Assembly: GCF_003860585.1 (NCBI RefSeq)
Contig: NZ_CP034159.1
Location: forward strand, 2,108,001 to 2,172,000
Source: Kaistella carnis
GTDB lineage: Bacteria; Bacteroidota; Bacteroidia; Flavobacteriales; Weeksellaceae
Length of the DNA stretch: 64,000 nt
Direction of reading: 5' to 3'
Shown: piece after piece, positions 8,356 through 17,424 of the stretch
How the letters are laid out: every line of letters begins with the position of its first letter
How positions within the stretch are numbered: the first letter of the stretch is position 1
Program-made: the position numbers and the translations under genes
Notes under the pieces: model-generated
What the model was told of the DNA's origin: nothing
The model's database searches: none
The model's input: only the letters and a program-made list of their open reading frames with translations

Positions 8356-8520
8356 TTAGTTAGAGCAACCGCATTTCCTGCATTTACATTGGAAATAAGC
8401 ACAGTTCCTTTCTTTGCAATTTCCACAATTACATATGGTATAACCTGCACGTTCTATAAATTCCTCCTGCGTAAGTTTCACTCTCTGATTTTTTTCTTTT
8501 ACAAAGCAATCAAGTTTCAT
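8356..8520 (-). CDS. Small cysteine-rich protein
   Basis: 54 residues from the ATG at 8520; the frame runs upstream to 8592, but the extra segment looks like leader DNA. Eight of the last 25 residues are cysteines in C-x-C, C-x2-C and C-x4-C spacings (ICNCGNCKERNCAYFQCKC then RKCGC), which suggests metal or Fe-S binding or a metallothionein-like role. I do not recognise a family. It is 63 bases upstream of the decayed SigZ-like gene on the same strand, so the two may once have formed a unit. No signal peptide is seen. Confidence 0.5.
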   Translation of the reverse strand: MKLDCFVKEKNQRVKLTQEEFIERAGYTICNCGNCKERNCAYFQCKCRKCGCSN

Positions 8521-8741
8521 TTCAATTAGATGTTTTAACAACGAATTTACGCAAATGTGCGAAAAGTGTGCGGTTATGATTAAAATTATCATTTAGAATT
8601 CAACTCTAAGCATTTACTCAATTTTACAATTTGTTGCAAAAATCACCCCCATCTTACCCACTCTGAAATAATTACACTATAAGAAAAAAAAGCAAGTGAA
8701 GGTAGTCGCTAATTTTTGAAAGGAAACTTAATACATAAAGA

Positions 8742-9461
8742 CTATTGAGTAAAATTCTTTTTACTTTTCTCAAATCCACCCTGAAATTTCTCTGAGATTA
8801 CAAATTTTTTAGTTGCAACGACGAGACTATTTTTTCCGTAAGAACTTATTTTTGAAGTATTAATGATTTGGGAGCGGTTGATTTGTAGGAAATTGTTCGC
8901 ATTTAGAAGTGTTTTTATTTTCTTTAACGTCATTAAGGGAATATACGGAACCTCCCGGTTCTTGGTATAAATTTTCACATAATCCCGCATACTTTCGATA
9001 TAGAGAATTTCGGAGGAATTCAGTTTGACCTGTTGCGCATCAATTTTAATAAAGAAAAAATCGTTAGAATAATCGTTGCTTTTATTGGTTTTTAATTCAA
9101 TGGAAGTTAAAACTTTTTGGGCAGAATTTTTTAACTCTTCAAAACTGTAAGGCTTCAAAAGAAAATCCACAACGTCCAGTTTAAAGCCTTCTACGGCATA
9201 GTTTCCGTAAGCACTTACAAAAACGATTTCGGGCTTTTTAGCAAAATTATTCAGGATTTTACTCAGTTCGATCCCATTGAGATCCGGCATTTCAATATCC
9301 AGAAAAACACAGTCGGTTTCGTTTTGAGAAATGTATTTTAAAGCTTCGGGCGTGGAGGAAAATGAAGCTTCAAGTTGTAAGAAATCTACTTTAGAGATAA
9401 ATTCAGACAACAGTTTCAGAGCTAAAGGTTCGTCATCTAAGGCAACACAGCGTATTTTCAT
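8742..9461 (-). CDS. LytTR-family response regulator
   Basis: 239 residues. The receiver domain (about 1-115) has the acidic pair DDE at 9-11, the phosphorylated Asp55 in FLDIEMPD and Lys103 in LLKPY. A LytTR DNA-binding domain (about 135-235) follows: KLNSSEILYIESMRDYVKI and FLQINRSQIINTSKI. It is a transcription regulator controlled by the adjacent histidine kinase, whose stop overlaps this start by 4 bases. The target is unknown; the divergent DUF420-TonB receptor genes next door are the nearest candidates. Confidence 0.92.
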   Translation of the reverse strand: MKIRCVALDDEPLALKLLSEFISKVDFLQLEASFSSTPEALKYISQNETDCVFLDIEMPDLNGIELSKILNNFAKKPEIVFVSAYGNYAVEGFKLDVVDFLLKPYSFEELKNSAQKVLTSIELKTNKSNDYSNDFFFIKIDAQQVKLNSSEILYIESMRDYVKIYTKNREVPYIPLMTLKKIKTLLNANNFLQINRSQIINTSKISSYGKNSLVVATKKFVISEKFQGGFEKSKKNFTQ

Positions 9462-10495
9462 TTCAGATCAATTTGCAGTTCGCAGTAATATTTTCCGTCT
9501 TCTTTCCTCGAAATATAAGTGTAATTCCCCGGATAAAGAATATCTAAGCGTTTGATGGTATTATCAATTCCAATTCCCGACGAGTCCAAAGACTTCACCT
9601 TATTTTCAAAGATTTCGTTTTGTGTTTTTAAAGTAAACCGTGTGTCATTCAACGCAGTTTCAATGATAATTTCACAGGATTTTTCGGTCGTAATTCCGTG
9701 CTTGAAACAGTTTTCAATAAAGGTTAACAGGATCATCGGAACAATTTCCAAGTCTGTATTCACGTCCAAAATATCAGCTTTGAAATCAACGTTCTTAGGC
9801 AGACGATGTTTCATGAGATCCAGATAATTTTTAATGAAACCAATTTCTTCTTCTAATTGTACTTTCCCGCGATTTTTTTCATTCATGGCGTACCGCATCA
9901 TTTTAGAAAGTTGTAACAAAGCTTCCTGAGATTGTAGAACGTCGGAATGGGAAAGCGCATAAATCGTATTGAGCGTGTTGAAGAAAAAGTGCGGTTGAAT
10001 CTGGGCTTTTAATGTCGATAACTCCGCTTTCGATTTTTCTTCCCGAAGAATGATATTGTGTTTCTCTTCTTGATTCCACTTTTTTACCAGTTCTAAAATA
10101 ACTCCGGTTGCTAAAATTATGGTGACTAAAATAATGATATAAAAGAAGATAAAGATATTCCTTTTTTTAACGTAAGGTTCACCAGGTCTTAATTTCTGAT
10201 GCATTAACTCGCGAATATTTAAAGCGTTAGAAACCAATTCCATTAAAAAAACCGATGCAATCGCGATTGCTATTATGCACAAAATATAATAAAAAAGGCC
10301 GTGTTTTTTATGAATGACTGGTAAGAGATAATTAACATTCCAATAGTATATGGCAAGCAGCAGCCAAAATAAAATAAAGTGGTAAAAGTGATATTCCAGC
10401 GGCAATTCTACCGGATAAGCCATAGGAACTAAGAGTAGAAGCACAATTGCAAGTAGAATCCAAGGGAAAAGGTGTGGCAATAATTTTCGGATCAT
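9458..10495 (-). CDS. LytS-type sensor histidine kinase
   Basis: About 345 residues from the ATG at 10495; an upstream ATG at 10528 would add 11 residues. Four N-terminal membrane segments (about residues 10-135) with short loops suggest sensing in or near the membrane. A coiled-coil linker follows, then the His_kinase domain motif QIQPHFFFNTLNTIYAL with the phospho-accepting His about residue 169, and the ATPase part (LTFIENCFKHGI, SSGIGIDNTIKRLDILY). Its end overlaps the response regulator start by 4 bases, so the pair is co-expressed. The signal is unknown. Confidence 0.9.
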   Translation of the reverse strand: MIRKLLPHLFPWILLAIVLLLLVPMAYPVELPLEYHFYHFILFWLLLAIYYWNVNYLLPVIHKKHGLFYYILCIIAIAIASVFLMELVSNALNIRELMHQKLRPGEPYVKKRNIFIFFYIIILVTIILATGVILELVKKWNQEEKHNIILREEKSKAELSTLKAQIQPHFFFNTLNTIYALSHSDVLQSQEALLQLSKMMRYAMNEKNRGKVQLEEEIGFIKNYLDLMKHRLPKNVDFKADILDVNTDLEIVPMILLTFIENCFKHGITTEKSCEIIIETALNDTRFTLKTQNEIFENKVKSLDSSGIGIDNTIKRLDILYPGNYTYISRKEDGKYYCELQIDLK

Positions 10496-10636
10496 TTTTA
10501 AGTTTCTGGAAATTGCAAGGTAAATCAATTTCTAACCATAAAAGAAAAACTCGTCGTGAAAAAATTGGAGTTCGTCTAATAAATTTGAGTTGCTTTCGGC
10601 TAAAGTGCACTTTTGCATTATTAAAAAAAAACATTC

Positions 10637-11089
10637 ATGGATTTTACATTTTTCATTATGACCGCAGTTTTAGTTGTCACGCTAATCGCCCCAATTTTTA
10701 GTTATTACGCCATCAGGAAAGTAAAACAAAAAGACCTTGTAACTCATAAAAAAATACAAACCTTGATTTATGCATTTTGTATCGCTGCAGTTTTGGTTTT
10801 GGAATTGTTAATTCGTTTCTCGGGAGGCTCCGGAAGTATGTATGGAGGCAGTTCCCACGCCGATAATCCAGTTTTTAAAACGATTTTGACCGCACATATT
10901 ATAGGTGCCGTTTTGACTTATATAATATGGACTTATTTAATCATAAAATCTCGGCGGAAATTTCAAAAAACACTTCCCGGAAAATTTTCAGTTACACATA
11001 AAAAAGTAGGAGTTGTGGTGTTTGTTGGCTTGGTTTACACCGGAGTTACCGCATTAGTTGTGTATTTAATGTCCCTCGATTTCATATAA
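10637..11089 (+). CDS. DUF420-like four-helix membrane protein
   Basis: 150 residues with four membrane helices (about 4-26, 40-60, 80-105, 125-147). Histidines next to helices 2, 3 and 4 (THKK, AHIIG, THKK) are a possible heme or metal site. The pattern resembles DUF420/YozB, a family sometimes found near cytochrome oxidase assembly genes. It starts divergently from the histidine kinase and is followed after 31 bases by a TonB-dependent receptor, so it probably heads that operon. Function not established. Confidence 0.65.
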   Translation: MDFTFFIMTAVLVVTLIAPIFSYYAIRKVKQKDLVTHKKIQTLIYAFCIAAVLVLELLIRFSGGSGSMYGGSSHADNPVFKTILTAHIIGAVLTYIIWTYLIIKSRRKFQKTLPGKFSVTHKKVGVVVFVGLVYTGVTALVVYLMSLDFI

Positions 11090-11120
11090 TTTCGCTCATT
11101 ATTTTAAAATATATAAAAAA

Positions 11121-13520
11121 ATGACAAATCTTATTCTTAAGATCGTTTTAATTTTTACGCTGTTTCTAGCATCCCAATTTTCTGCCCAAACCGGAAGTAT
11201 TAATATTAATGTGTATGATGACTTTAGCAAAAAAGCACTTTCTGCTACCGTAGCAGTAAATTCCACGGAACAGAATTTTCAAGGCGACGGAAATGTTTTT
11301 TTAACCAATCTTCCCGTTGGCGTTTATCAGTTTCAAATTTCTGCGGAAGGTTATGCAGAAGGACTTTTAAAAGAAATCGACGTTTTACCGAATCAAAACA
11401 TCAGTTTCTCCGTTGGACTTACGAAACTGGCCATGGCAAATATTGATGAAGTCATTATCGCCAAAAAAGCTTATAAATCTACGGCTGAAAGTCCGCTTTC
11501 CCTGCGAAATATTACGAGTGAAGAAGTACAGAAAAATGCGGGATCTAACCGTGATATTTCAAAAGCCATCCTTTCTTTTCCAGGAGTTGGGACAACGGCC
11601 ACTTTTAGAAATGATCTTTTTATTCGTGGCGGTTCTTCGGCTGAAAATAAATTCTACATTGACGGAATTGAAGTTCCGGTAATCAATCATTTTCAAACGC
11701 AAGGAGCGAGTGGTGGACCAAAAGGAATCCTTACCATTGATTTTATTAAAGATGTCGATTTTTACAGCGGTGCTTTTCCGGCGAATCGAAACGGCGCTTT
11801 ATCTTCCCTTTTCGAATTTAATTTAAAACAGGCCCGAAAAGATAAAATCGGTTACAAAGGAGTCATCGGCTTTGATGATATCCAGTTGATGGCCGATGGT
11901 CCACTTTCCAAAGATCAATCCTGGACCGGACTTTTCAGCGCGCGAAAATCCAATCTTCAGTTTTTATTTAAAGCGATGGGACTTCCATTTTTACCGTCCT
12001 ACAGCGATGCTACTTTTAAGATCTCTAAAAAGTTCAAGTCCGGTGATGAACTTTATTTTCTTGGTTTAGGTGCCGTTGATGAATTTAAATTTAATGAAAA
12101 TGCCAACGAATCTTTGTACAATCAAAGTTTAATTGAAAGGTTGCCCGTTTCGCCACAATGGAATTATACCATCGGAACAGGATATCGCCATTTGGTAGAA
12201 AACGGTAACTGGCTTTTTACGTGGAGCAGAAACATGCTCGATAATAAATCGACCAAATATTTTAAAAACATAGAAATCCCGGAGAATTTATTACTGGATT
12301 ATCATTCTCAGGAGAGTGAAAATAAAATCCGTATAGACCGTAATTTCCGGATTTCGGATTATAAATTGAGTTCGGGTGCCAATATTAATTTTTCCAACTT
12401 TACCAATCGGTCTTTTGTAAAAACCGTCACTCAAAACGGACCGGTCACCGATCAAACAAATTCTGATCTCGATCTGTTTCAGTATGGACTTTATCTTCAG
12501 GGTGCAAAAAAATTATTCGACAATAAGATGGAAGTTTCTGCCGGCCTCCGGTTAGACGCCAGCAATTATTCTGAGCTTACCAATGATCCTTTAGAACAGT
12601 TTTCTCCAAGAGCATCTTTAAAATATTTGTTTGCCGAGCGTTTTTCTTTTAACGCCACTGCCGGGATTTATTATATGTTGCCCACTTACACGGCGTTAGG
12701 TTTTCAGCAGAATGGAAATTTGGTGAACAAGAACACTTTGAAATATATCAAAAACACTCAATTTGTTTCAGGATTTGAATTTAATGGTAAAAACAATCTG
12801 CGTCTTACTTTGGAAGGGTATTATAAAAAATACCAGAATTATCCTTTCTCTTTGAGAAATCAAATTTCGCTCGCTAATCTTGGTGGTGATTTCGGTGTGG
12901 TAGGAACGGAACCTTTAGACAGTCGTGGAACCGGCGAAACTTATGGTTTGGAAGTTTTAGCGCAAAAAAGAACCGTCAATGATTTTTATGGAATTGCTTC
13001 CTACACTTTCGGGTATTCTAAATTCAGTGATGCACAAGGTGATTTATTGCCATCCAGCTGGGACAGCCGACATATTTTATCATTGACCGGTGGGAAATAT
13101 TTTAAAAGAAACTGGAATATCGGTGCAAGATTCCGCCTGCAAAGTGGCTTTCCGCAAACGCCGTATGATATTGACCGAAGTGAACTCGTCAACAACTGGA
13201 ATATTACCAACGGACCTGTTTCGGATTTTTCCCAACTCAATACGCTTCGTGGAAACCTGGTTCATCAGTTAGATTTCCGCGTGGAAAAGAAATGGATTTT
13301 TAACAAATGGCAATTGACTTTCTATGTGGATGTGGTAAATGTGTATGGATCCGATAATCCAAGTGCTTTACCGGTGATTGGTTTAGACCGCGATGCAGAT
13401 GGAAACGGCGTCATCAGTAATCCTGGTGCACCGAAAGATCAGCAGATCTACAATCTTAATTATGAGGATATCAAACGATCTTCTCCACTTCCCTACTTCG
13501 GATTTATATTCGAGTTTTAG
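11121..13520 (+). CDS. TonB-dependent outer-membrane receptor
   Basis: 799 residues. A signal peptide (about 1-22, ending SQFSAQ) leads to a carboxypeptidase-regulatory-like beta domain (about 23-100), a plug domain (ISKAILSFPGVGTTATFRND, FIRGGSSAENKFYIDGIEV) and a beta-barrel ending in the aromatic FGFIFEF. Such receptors import large or scarce ligands (iron or cobalamin complexes, oligosaccharides, peptides) using TonB energy. No SusD partner is adjacent, so a polysaccharide utilisation locus is unlikely. The ligand is unknown. It sits between the DUF420 gene and a second receptor with short gaps, consistent with one operon. Confidence 0.9.
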   Translation: MTNLILKIVLIFTLFLASQFSAQTGSININVYDDFSKKALSATVAVNSTEQNFQGDGNVFLTNLPVGVYQFQISAEGYAEGLLKEIDVLPNQNISFSVGLTKLAMANIDEVIIAKKAYKSTAESPLSLRNITSEEVQKNAGSNRDISKAILSFPGVGTTATFRNDLFIRGGSSAENKFYIDGIEVPVINHFQTQGASGGPKGILTIDFIKDVDFYSGAFPANRNGALSSLFEFNLKQARKDKIGYKGVIGFDDIQLMADGPLSKDQSWTGLFSARKSNLQFLFKAMGLPFLPSYSDATFKISKKFKSGDELYFLGLGAVDEFKFNENANESLYNQSLIERLPVSPQWNYTIGTGYRHLVENGNWLFTWSRNMLDNKSTKYFKNIEIPENLLLDYHSQESENKIRIDRNFRISDYKLSSGANINFSNFTNRSFVKTVTQNGPVTDQTNSDLDLFQYGLYLQGAKKLFDNKMEVSAGLRLDASNYSELTNDPLEQFSPRASLKYLFAERFSFNATAGIYYMLPTYTALGFQQNGNLVNKNTLKYIKNTQFVSGFEFNGKNNLRLTLEGYYKKYQNYPFSLRNQISLANLGGDFGVVGTEPLDSRGTGETYGLEVLAQKRTVNDFYGIASYTFGYSKFSDAQGDLLPSSWDSRHILSLTGGKYFKRNWNIGARFRLQSGFPQTPYDIDRSELVNNWNITNGPVSDFSQLNTLRGNLVHQLDFRVEKKWIFNKWQLTFYVDVVNVYGSDNPSALPVIGLDRDADGNGVISNPGAPKDQQIYNLNYEDIKRSSPLPYFGFIFEF

Positions 13521-13561
13521 TTTCCATCATTTTAAAAAAAAATAAAATAAAAATTATAACA

Positions 13562-16093
13562 ATGACTTCAAAATTTGAAATCAGTTCAATTATCAAAAGG
13601 AAAACACTTGGGCTCACCCTCGTATTAAGTGCCGCCAGTTTTGCCTTTGCACAACAGAAAACGCAAATCTCGGGAGAAGTGACCGGACCGCAAAATGTAA
13701 AAATCCCTTACGCTTCTGTCAATTTCATCAATACTACGAATAAGACAGCTAGCGATGCGGTTTTGACAGGGGAGAGCGGAAAATATACCGTAAGTCTGAT
13801 GCCCGGAAGTTATACCGTTTCCATCGAAGCCATTGACTTTAAAAAATACACCGAAAAGTTGATTGTTACCGGCAGTCCTTCGGTAAAAAATTTCAGTATT
13901 GTATCCGAAAATACCAGCCTTGGTAAAACCCAGAATATCGAAGGAGTAACCATTACGGCTCAAAATACAAAACCTTATCGTGTAGAGCTGGATAAAAAAA
14001 TATATGATCCTGCAACTGATTTGATCAGCAAAGGTGGAAATCTTCAGGATGTATTGAGCAATGTGCCTTCGATTTCCGTGGATACCGACGGAACCGTTTC
14101 CATGCGCGGAAATACGAATATTAAATTTCTGATCAACGGAAAACCTTCTGCCATGTTGGGTATTGATGAAGGCGCCGATGCGCTGAAAAGTATTCCTGCA
14201 GACCAGATCGAGCGAATTGAAGTCATCACCAATCCATCCTCCAAATTTGAAGCCTCCGGAACGGCCGGAATTTTAAATATTATCCTGAAAAAATCCAAGA
14301 AACTGGGTTTTAATGGAAGCGTGACCGGCACCGTTGGTTATTTGCCGCAAACCAGTTTAAATACCAATTTAAGTTGGAAACGAGGCGCCTGGTCTTATTT
14401 CATCAATGGTGGCGGCAGTTACAGCCGCAGTAAGTTTGTCAATAACCAGGAATATCAATCACTTCTGCTGCCCGAAAATATGAAAGACCGTTCCACCTTC
14501 TACTCCAAACAGGACAATGACGGCAAAGGGGAAAGTAATTCTTATAATGTGAATACCGGATTTGTGGTTGATCTAACGGAGAAATCGGCCTTGAATGCCT
14601 CGGTGATGTTCCGTAATTTCAAATTTGATTCTAATGATACCGGAAATTATTTTGAAACGTTTGTGTCGAAAACAGCTGCGGGATCTTCACTTTATGACCA
14701 GACAACTAATCGGTTAAGTGATGGCTTTCGGAAGAGTAATTCTTTTCAGGCAGATTTGGGTTTTGACCAGAAAATCGGTGACAAAGGCCAGTTGCTGACT
14801 TTAGCCGGAAGTTTTCAGAACAGTAAAAGCGACAATGATTCCAAAGCAGATGAGCAGAGTTTTACCACAACCGGATTAAATTCACGCCTGCAAAACGACG
14901 TCTTCAGCACGTCAGAAAGTACGACCTATTTAGGAAAGGCCGATTATGAATTGCCACTTGGTGAACTTTCAAAATTTGAAGCAGGTTTGAGGTTTGATTA
15001 CACCAAGAACGACTATGATTATGCCGTGAATGAAAGCAGAAATAACAGTGCATTTTTGCCTCTTGCAGATTTTACGAGCAAGACTTTATACTCCGAAAAA
15101 ATCGGTGCAGCTTATGGTCAGTTCAAAAGTAAATTAGGAAATTTAGGTTACCAGCTCGGCCTGCGCGTTGAAAATACCAACATCGATATTGATTTTCGCT
15201 CGGCAAGAGAGGGCAAGCAGGTGCAGAAGCAAAAGGAATATACCGGCTTTTTTCCAAGTGCTTTTTTAAGTTATGAAGTAACTAAAGGCAGCCAGTTTCT
15301 CCTGAATTATTCCAGGCGGATTCAGCGCCCGCGTTCTTTCTTTTTGGTACCTTTCAATTCCTATAATACGCGGAGCTTATTTGAAGGAAATCCGGATTTA
15401 AATCCAACCTATGAAAACTCTATTGAATTCGGATACAGTTTATCCAAAAGCAAACTCACTTTAAATCCAACACTTTACTTTAAAAAATCAGAAGATCAAA
15501 TCAATTTTTATCAAAGAAGAAGTACCAATTCAACGGGCGGAACAGTAGTTTTGACCACGCCTGTAAATGCAGGATCCAATGAAAATTATGGTCTGGATTT
15601 GAACGGAAGTTATGACGCTTTTAAATGGTTGCGTATCATGGGAAGTGTAGATTTATATGGATACAGAAACAAAGGCCAATATTTTGAAACCGACTTCGAT
15701 GGTGAAGGATTTTCCAGCCGAATAAGACTGACAACCACTTTCAAGCCTGATAAAAACAGTTCCATCCAACTGCAGGGATCTTATCGTGGTGCTGAAAATA
15801 CCGTTGTCAATAACAGAAACGCAATGTATGTTTTGAATGCGGGCGCCTCACGAACTGTTTTAAAAGGCGACGGAACTTTAACCTTCAACATTCAGGATGT
15901 TTTGAATTCCCGAGCCAGAGAATTTACTTATAATGGCCCGGATTATACGCAATACTCCTTCATGCAGTTTGCCCCACAACAATTTACTTTATCGCTTACT
16001 TATCGCTTTAAACAGGGGGATAAAGTGGATCAGCCAAAACGGAAAAAAGATGTGAACAGCAACTTTAGAGGTGATGAGGAGGGTCCGATGTAA
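13562..16093 (+). CDS. Outer-membrane beta-barrel receptor with CarboxypepD_reg domain
   Basis: 843 residues. Signal peptide about 1-30 (ASFAFAQ), a carboxypeptidase-regulatory-like domain (about 33-115), a TonB-plug-like segment (NLQDVLSNVPSISVDTDGTV, RGNTNIKFLINGKPS, ERIEVITNPSSKFEASG) and a large barrel of the OMP_b-brl_3 type. The C-terminus carries a basic tail after the last strand (FKQGDKVDQPKRKKD). It follows the other receptor by 41 bases, so the pair is probably co-transcribed. The ligand is unknown; a role in export or sensing cannot be excluded. Confidence 0.87.
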   Translation: MTSKFEISSIIKRKTLGLTLVLSAASFAFAQQKTQISGEVTGPQNVKIPYASVNFINTTNKTASDAVLTGESGKYTVSLMPGSYTVSIEAIDFKKYTEKLIVTGSPSVKNFSIVSENTSLGKTQNIEGVTITAQNTKPYRVELDKKIYDPATDLISKGGNLQDVLSNVPSISVDTDGTVSMRGNTNIKFLINGKPSAMLGIDEGADALKSIPADQIERIEVITNPSSKFEASGTAGILNIILKKSKKLGFNGSVTGTVGYLPQTSLNTNLSWKRGAWSYFINGGGSYSRSKFVNNQEYQSLLLPENMKDRSTFYSKQDNDGKGESNSYNVNTGFVVDLTEKSALNASVMFRNFKFDSNDTGNYFETFVSKTAAGSSLYDQTTNRLSDGFRKSNSFQADLGFDQKIGDKGQLLTLAGSFQNSKSDNDSKADEQSFTTTGLNSRLQNDVFSTSESTTYLGKADYELPLGELSKFEAGLRFDYTKNDYDYAVNESRNNSAFLPLADFTSKTLYSEKIGAAYGQFKSKLGNLGYQLGLRVENTNIDIDFRSAREGKQVQKQKEYTGFFPSAFLSYEVTKGSQFLLNYSRRIQRPRSFFLVPFNSYNTRSLFEGNPDLNPTYENSIEFGYSLSKSKLTLNPTLYFKKSEDQINFYQRRSTNSTGGTVVLTTPVNAGSNENYGLDLNGSYDAFKWLRIMGSVDLYGYRNKGQYFETDFDGEGFSSRIRLTTTFKPDKNSSIQLQGSYRGAENTVVNNRNAMYVLNAGASRTVLKGDGTLTFNIQDVLNSRAREFTYNGPDYTQYSFMQFAPQQFTLSLTYRFKQGDKVDQPKRKKDVNSNFRGDEEGPM

Positions 16094-16118
16094 TTTCTAT
16101 CATTATTTTTTTCATTGA

Positions 16119-16147
16119 AAAATCCTGAAGTTGAGCTTCAGGATTTT
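16119..16147. terminator. Bidirectional terminator between the receptor gene and ilvA
   Basis: Arms AAAATCCTGAAG (16119-16130) and CTTCAGGATTTT (16136-16147) with a 5-base loop. It serves the rightward receptor operon (26 bases past its stop) and the leftward ilv operon (33 bases past the ilvA stop). Confidence 0.8.
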
Positions 16148-16179
16148 CTCTTTTATAGAAAAATAAGTTTCGATTTTTT

Positions 16180-17424
16180 CTAAGAAATTAAACTCGTAAA
16201 CAAATTCCCGTTCTCATTCAAATATTGATACTCAAATTTTCGTTGTCTTAATCGTTCTTCAATTTTTTTAAAATCATTTTGGTTTCTCAATTCCAGACCT
16301 ACAACCGCTGGTCCGCTCTCTCTGTTATTCTTTTTCGAAAATTGGAAGTAAGTAATATCATCATCTTCACCCAAAATATCATTCACGAATTCCTTCAAAG
16401 CGCCTGGTCTTTGCGGAAATTGAACGAGATAATAATGTTTCAAACCTTCATATAATAAGGATCTTTCCTTGATTTCTTCCGTTCTGGAAATGTCATTATT
16501 GCCGCCGCTCACGATGCACACCACATTTTTTCCTTTGAGTTTTTCCTTATAAAGATCCAGAGCAGAAATGGTCAAAGCTCCCGCAGGTTCTACAACGATG
16601 GCTTCTTCATTGTATAAGCGCAAAATGGTGGTGCAGACCTTGCCTTCCGGAACCAAAATAATATCGTTTAAACGATCTTTACAGATTTCAAAAGTTTGTT
16701 GTCCAACTCTTCCCACTGCAGCACCATCTACAAATCTATCCAGTTGGTCTAAAGTAGTATTGATTCTATTTTCAATGGAGGTTTTCATTGAAGCTGCGCC
16801 TGCGGGTTCAACGCCAATGATTTTCGTGTGCGGACTCAATTCTTTAAAAACGGTAATTAATCCGGCTGCCAAACCGCCGCCACCAATCGGAACCAACAGA
16901 TAATCGATAGGTTCAGGATGGTCTTCCAAAATTTCCAGACCGATGGTTCCCTGTCCTGCAATCACTTTTTCATCATCAAAGGGATGGATAAACAAGGCGC
17001 CAATTTCAGCACAGAAACGGCGGGCTTCCTGAAAAGAGTCATCAAAAGTGTCGCCTTTCATAACCACCTCCACCTTATCTTTTCCAAAAAGTTTTACCTG
17101 TTTTGTTTTTTGGGGTGGCGTAGTCACAGGCATAAAGATCGTGGCTTTAATATTGAGTTTTCTGCACGCATACGCCACCCCTTGTGCGTGATTTCCGGCA
17201 CTCGCACATACGACGCCCTTTGCTTTTTCTTCCTCTGAAAGGGAGACGATTTTATTATATGCACCCCGTAATTTGTAGGAGCGAACGGGTTGTAAATCTT
17301 CTCTTTTCAGATAAACCTGAGCAGAAAATTCTTCGCTCAGGTTATCATTTTTCATTAGTGGCGTATGAACAGCAACCCCTTTAATGCGGTTGCGCGCTTC
17401 ATATACTTTTTTTAATAAATTCAT
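16180..17424 (-). CDS. ilvA: Threonine dehydratase (biosynthetic)
   Basis: 414 residues. Deaminates threonine to 2-oxobutanoate, the first step committed to isoleucine. The PLP lysine is in SYKLRGAYNK (Lys51), with SAGNHAQGVAYA, GGGGLAAGL and VSGGNNDI as further PLP-site motifs; one ACT-like regulatory domain (about 330-414, PQRPGALKEFV) probably binds Ile as feedback inhibitor. The chosen ATG at 17424 overlaps the ilvC stop as ATGA; a longer frame to 17469 runs into ilvC and is unlikely. It is the last gene of the operon, before a shared terminator. Confidence 0.95.
   Translation of the reverse strand: MNLLKKVYEARNRIKGVAVHTPLMKNDNLSEEFSAQVYLKREDLQPVRSYKLRGAYNKIVSLSEEEKAKGVVCASAGNHAQGVAYACRKLNIKATIFMPVTTPPQKTKQVKLFGKDKVEVVMKGDTFDDSFQEARRFCAEIGALFIHPFDDEKVIAGQGTIGLEILEDHPEPIDYLLVPIGGGGLAAGLITVFKELSPHTKIIGVEPAGAASMKTSIENRINTTLDQLDRFVDGAAVGRVGQQTFEICKDRLNDIILVPEGKVCTTILRLYNEEAIVVEPAGALTISALDLYKEKLKGKNVVCIVSGGNNDISRTEEIKERSLLYEGLKHYYLVQFPQRPGALKEFVNDILGEDDDITYFQFSKKNNRESGPAVVGLELRNQNDFKKIEERLRQRKFEYQYLNENGNLFTSLIS

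Noticed and set aside
13090..13272. Small frames on both strands inside the first TonB receptor gene
   Set aside because: They are shadows of a well-supported 799-residue gene, without start signals or domains.
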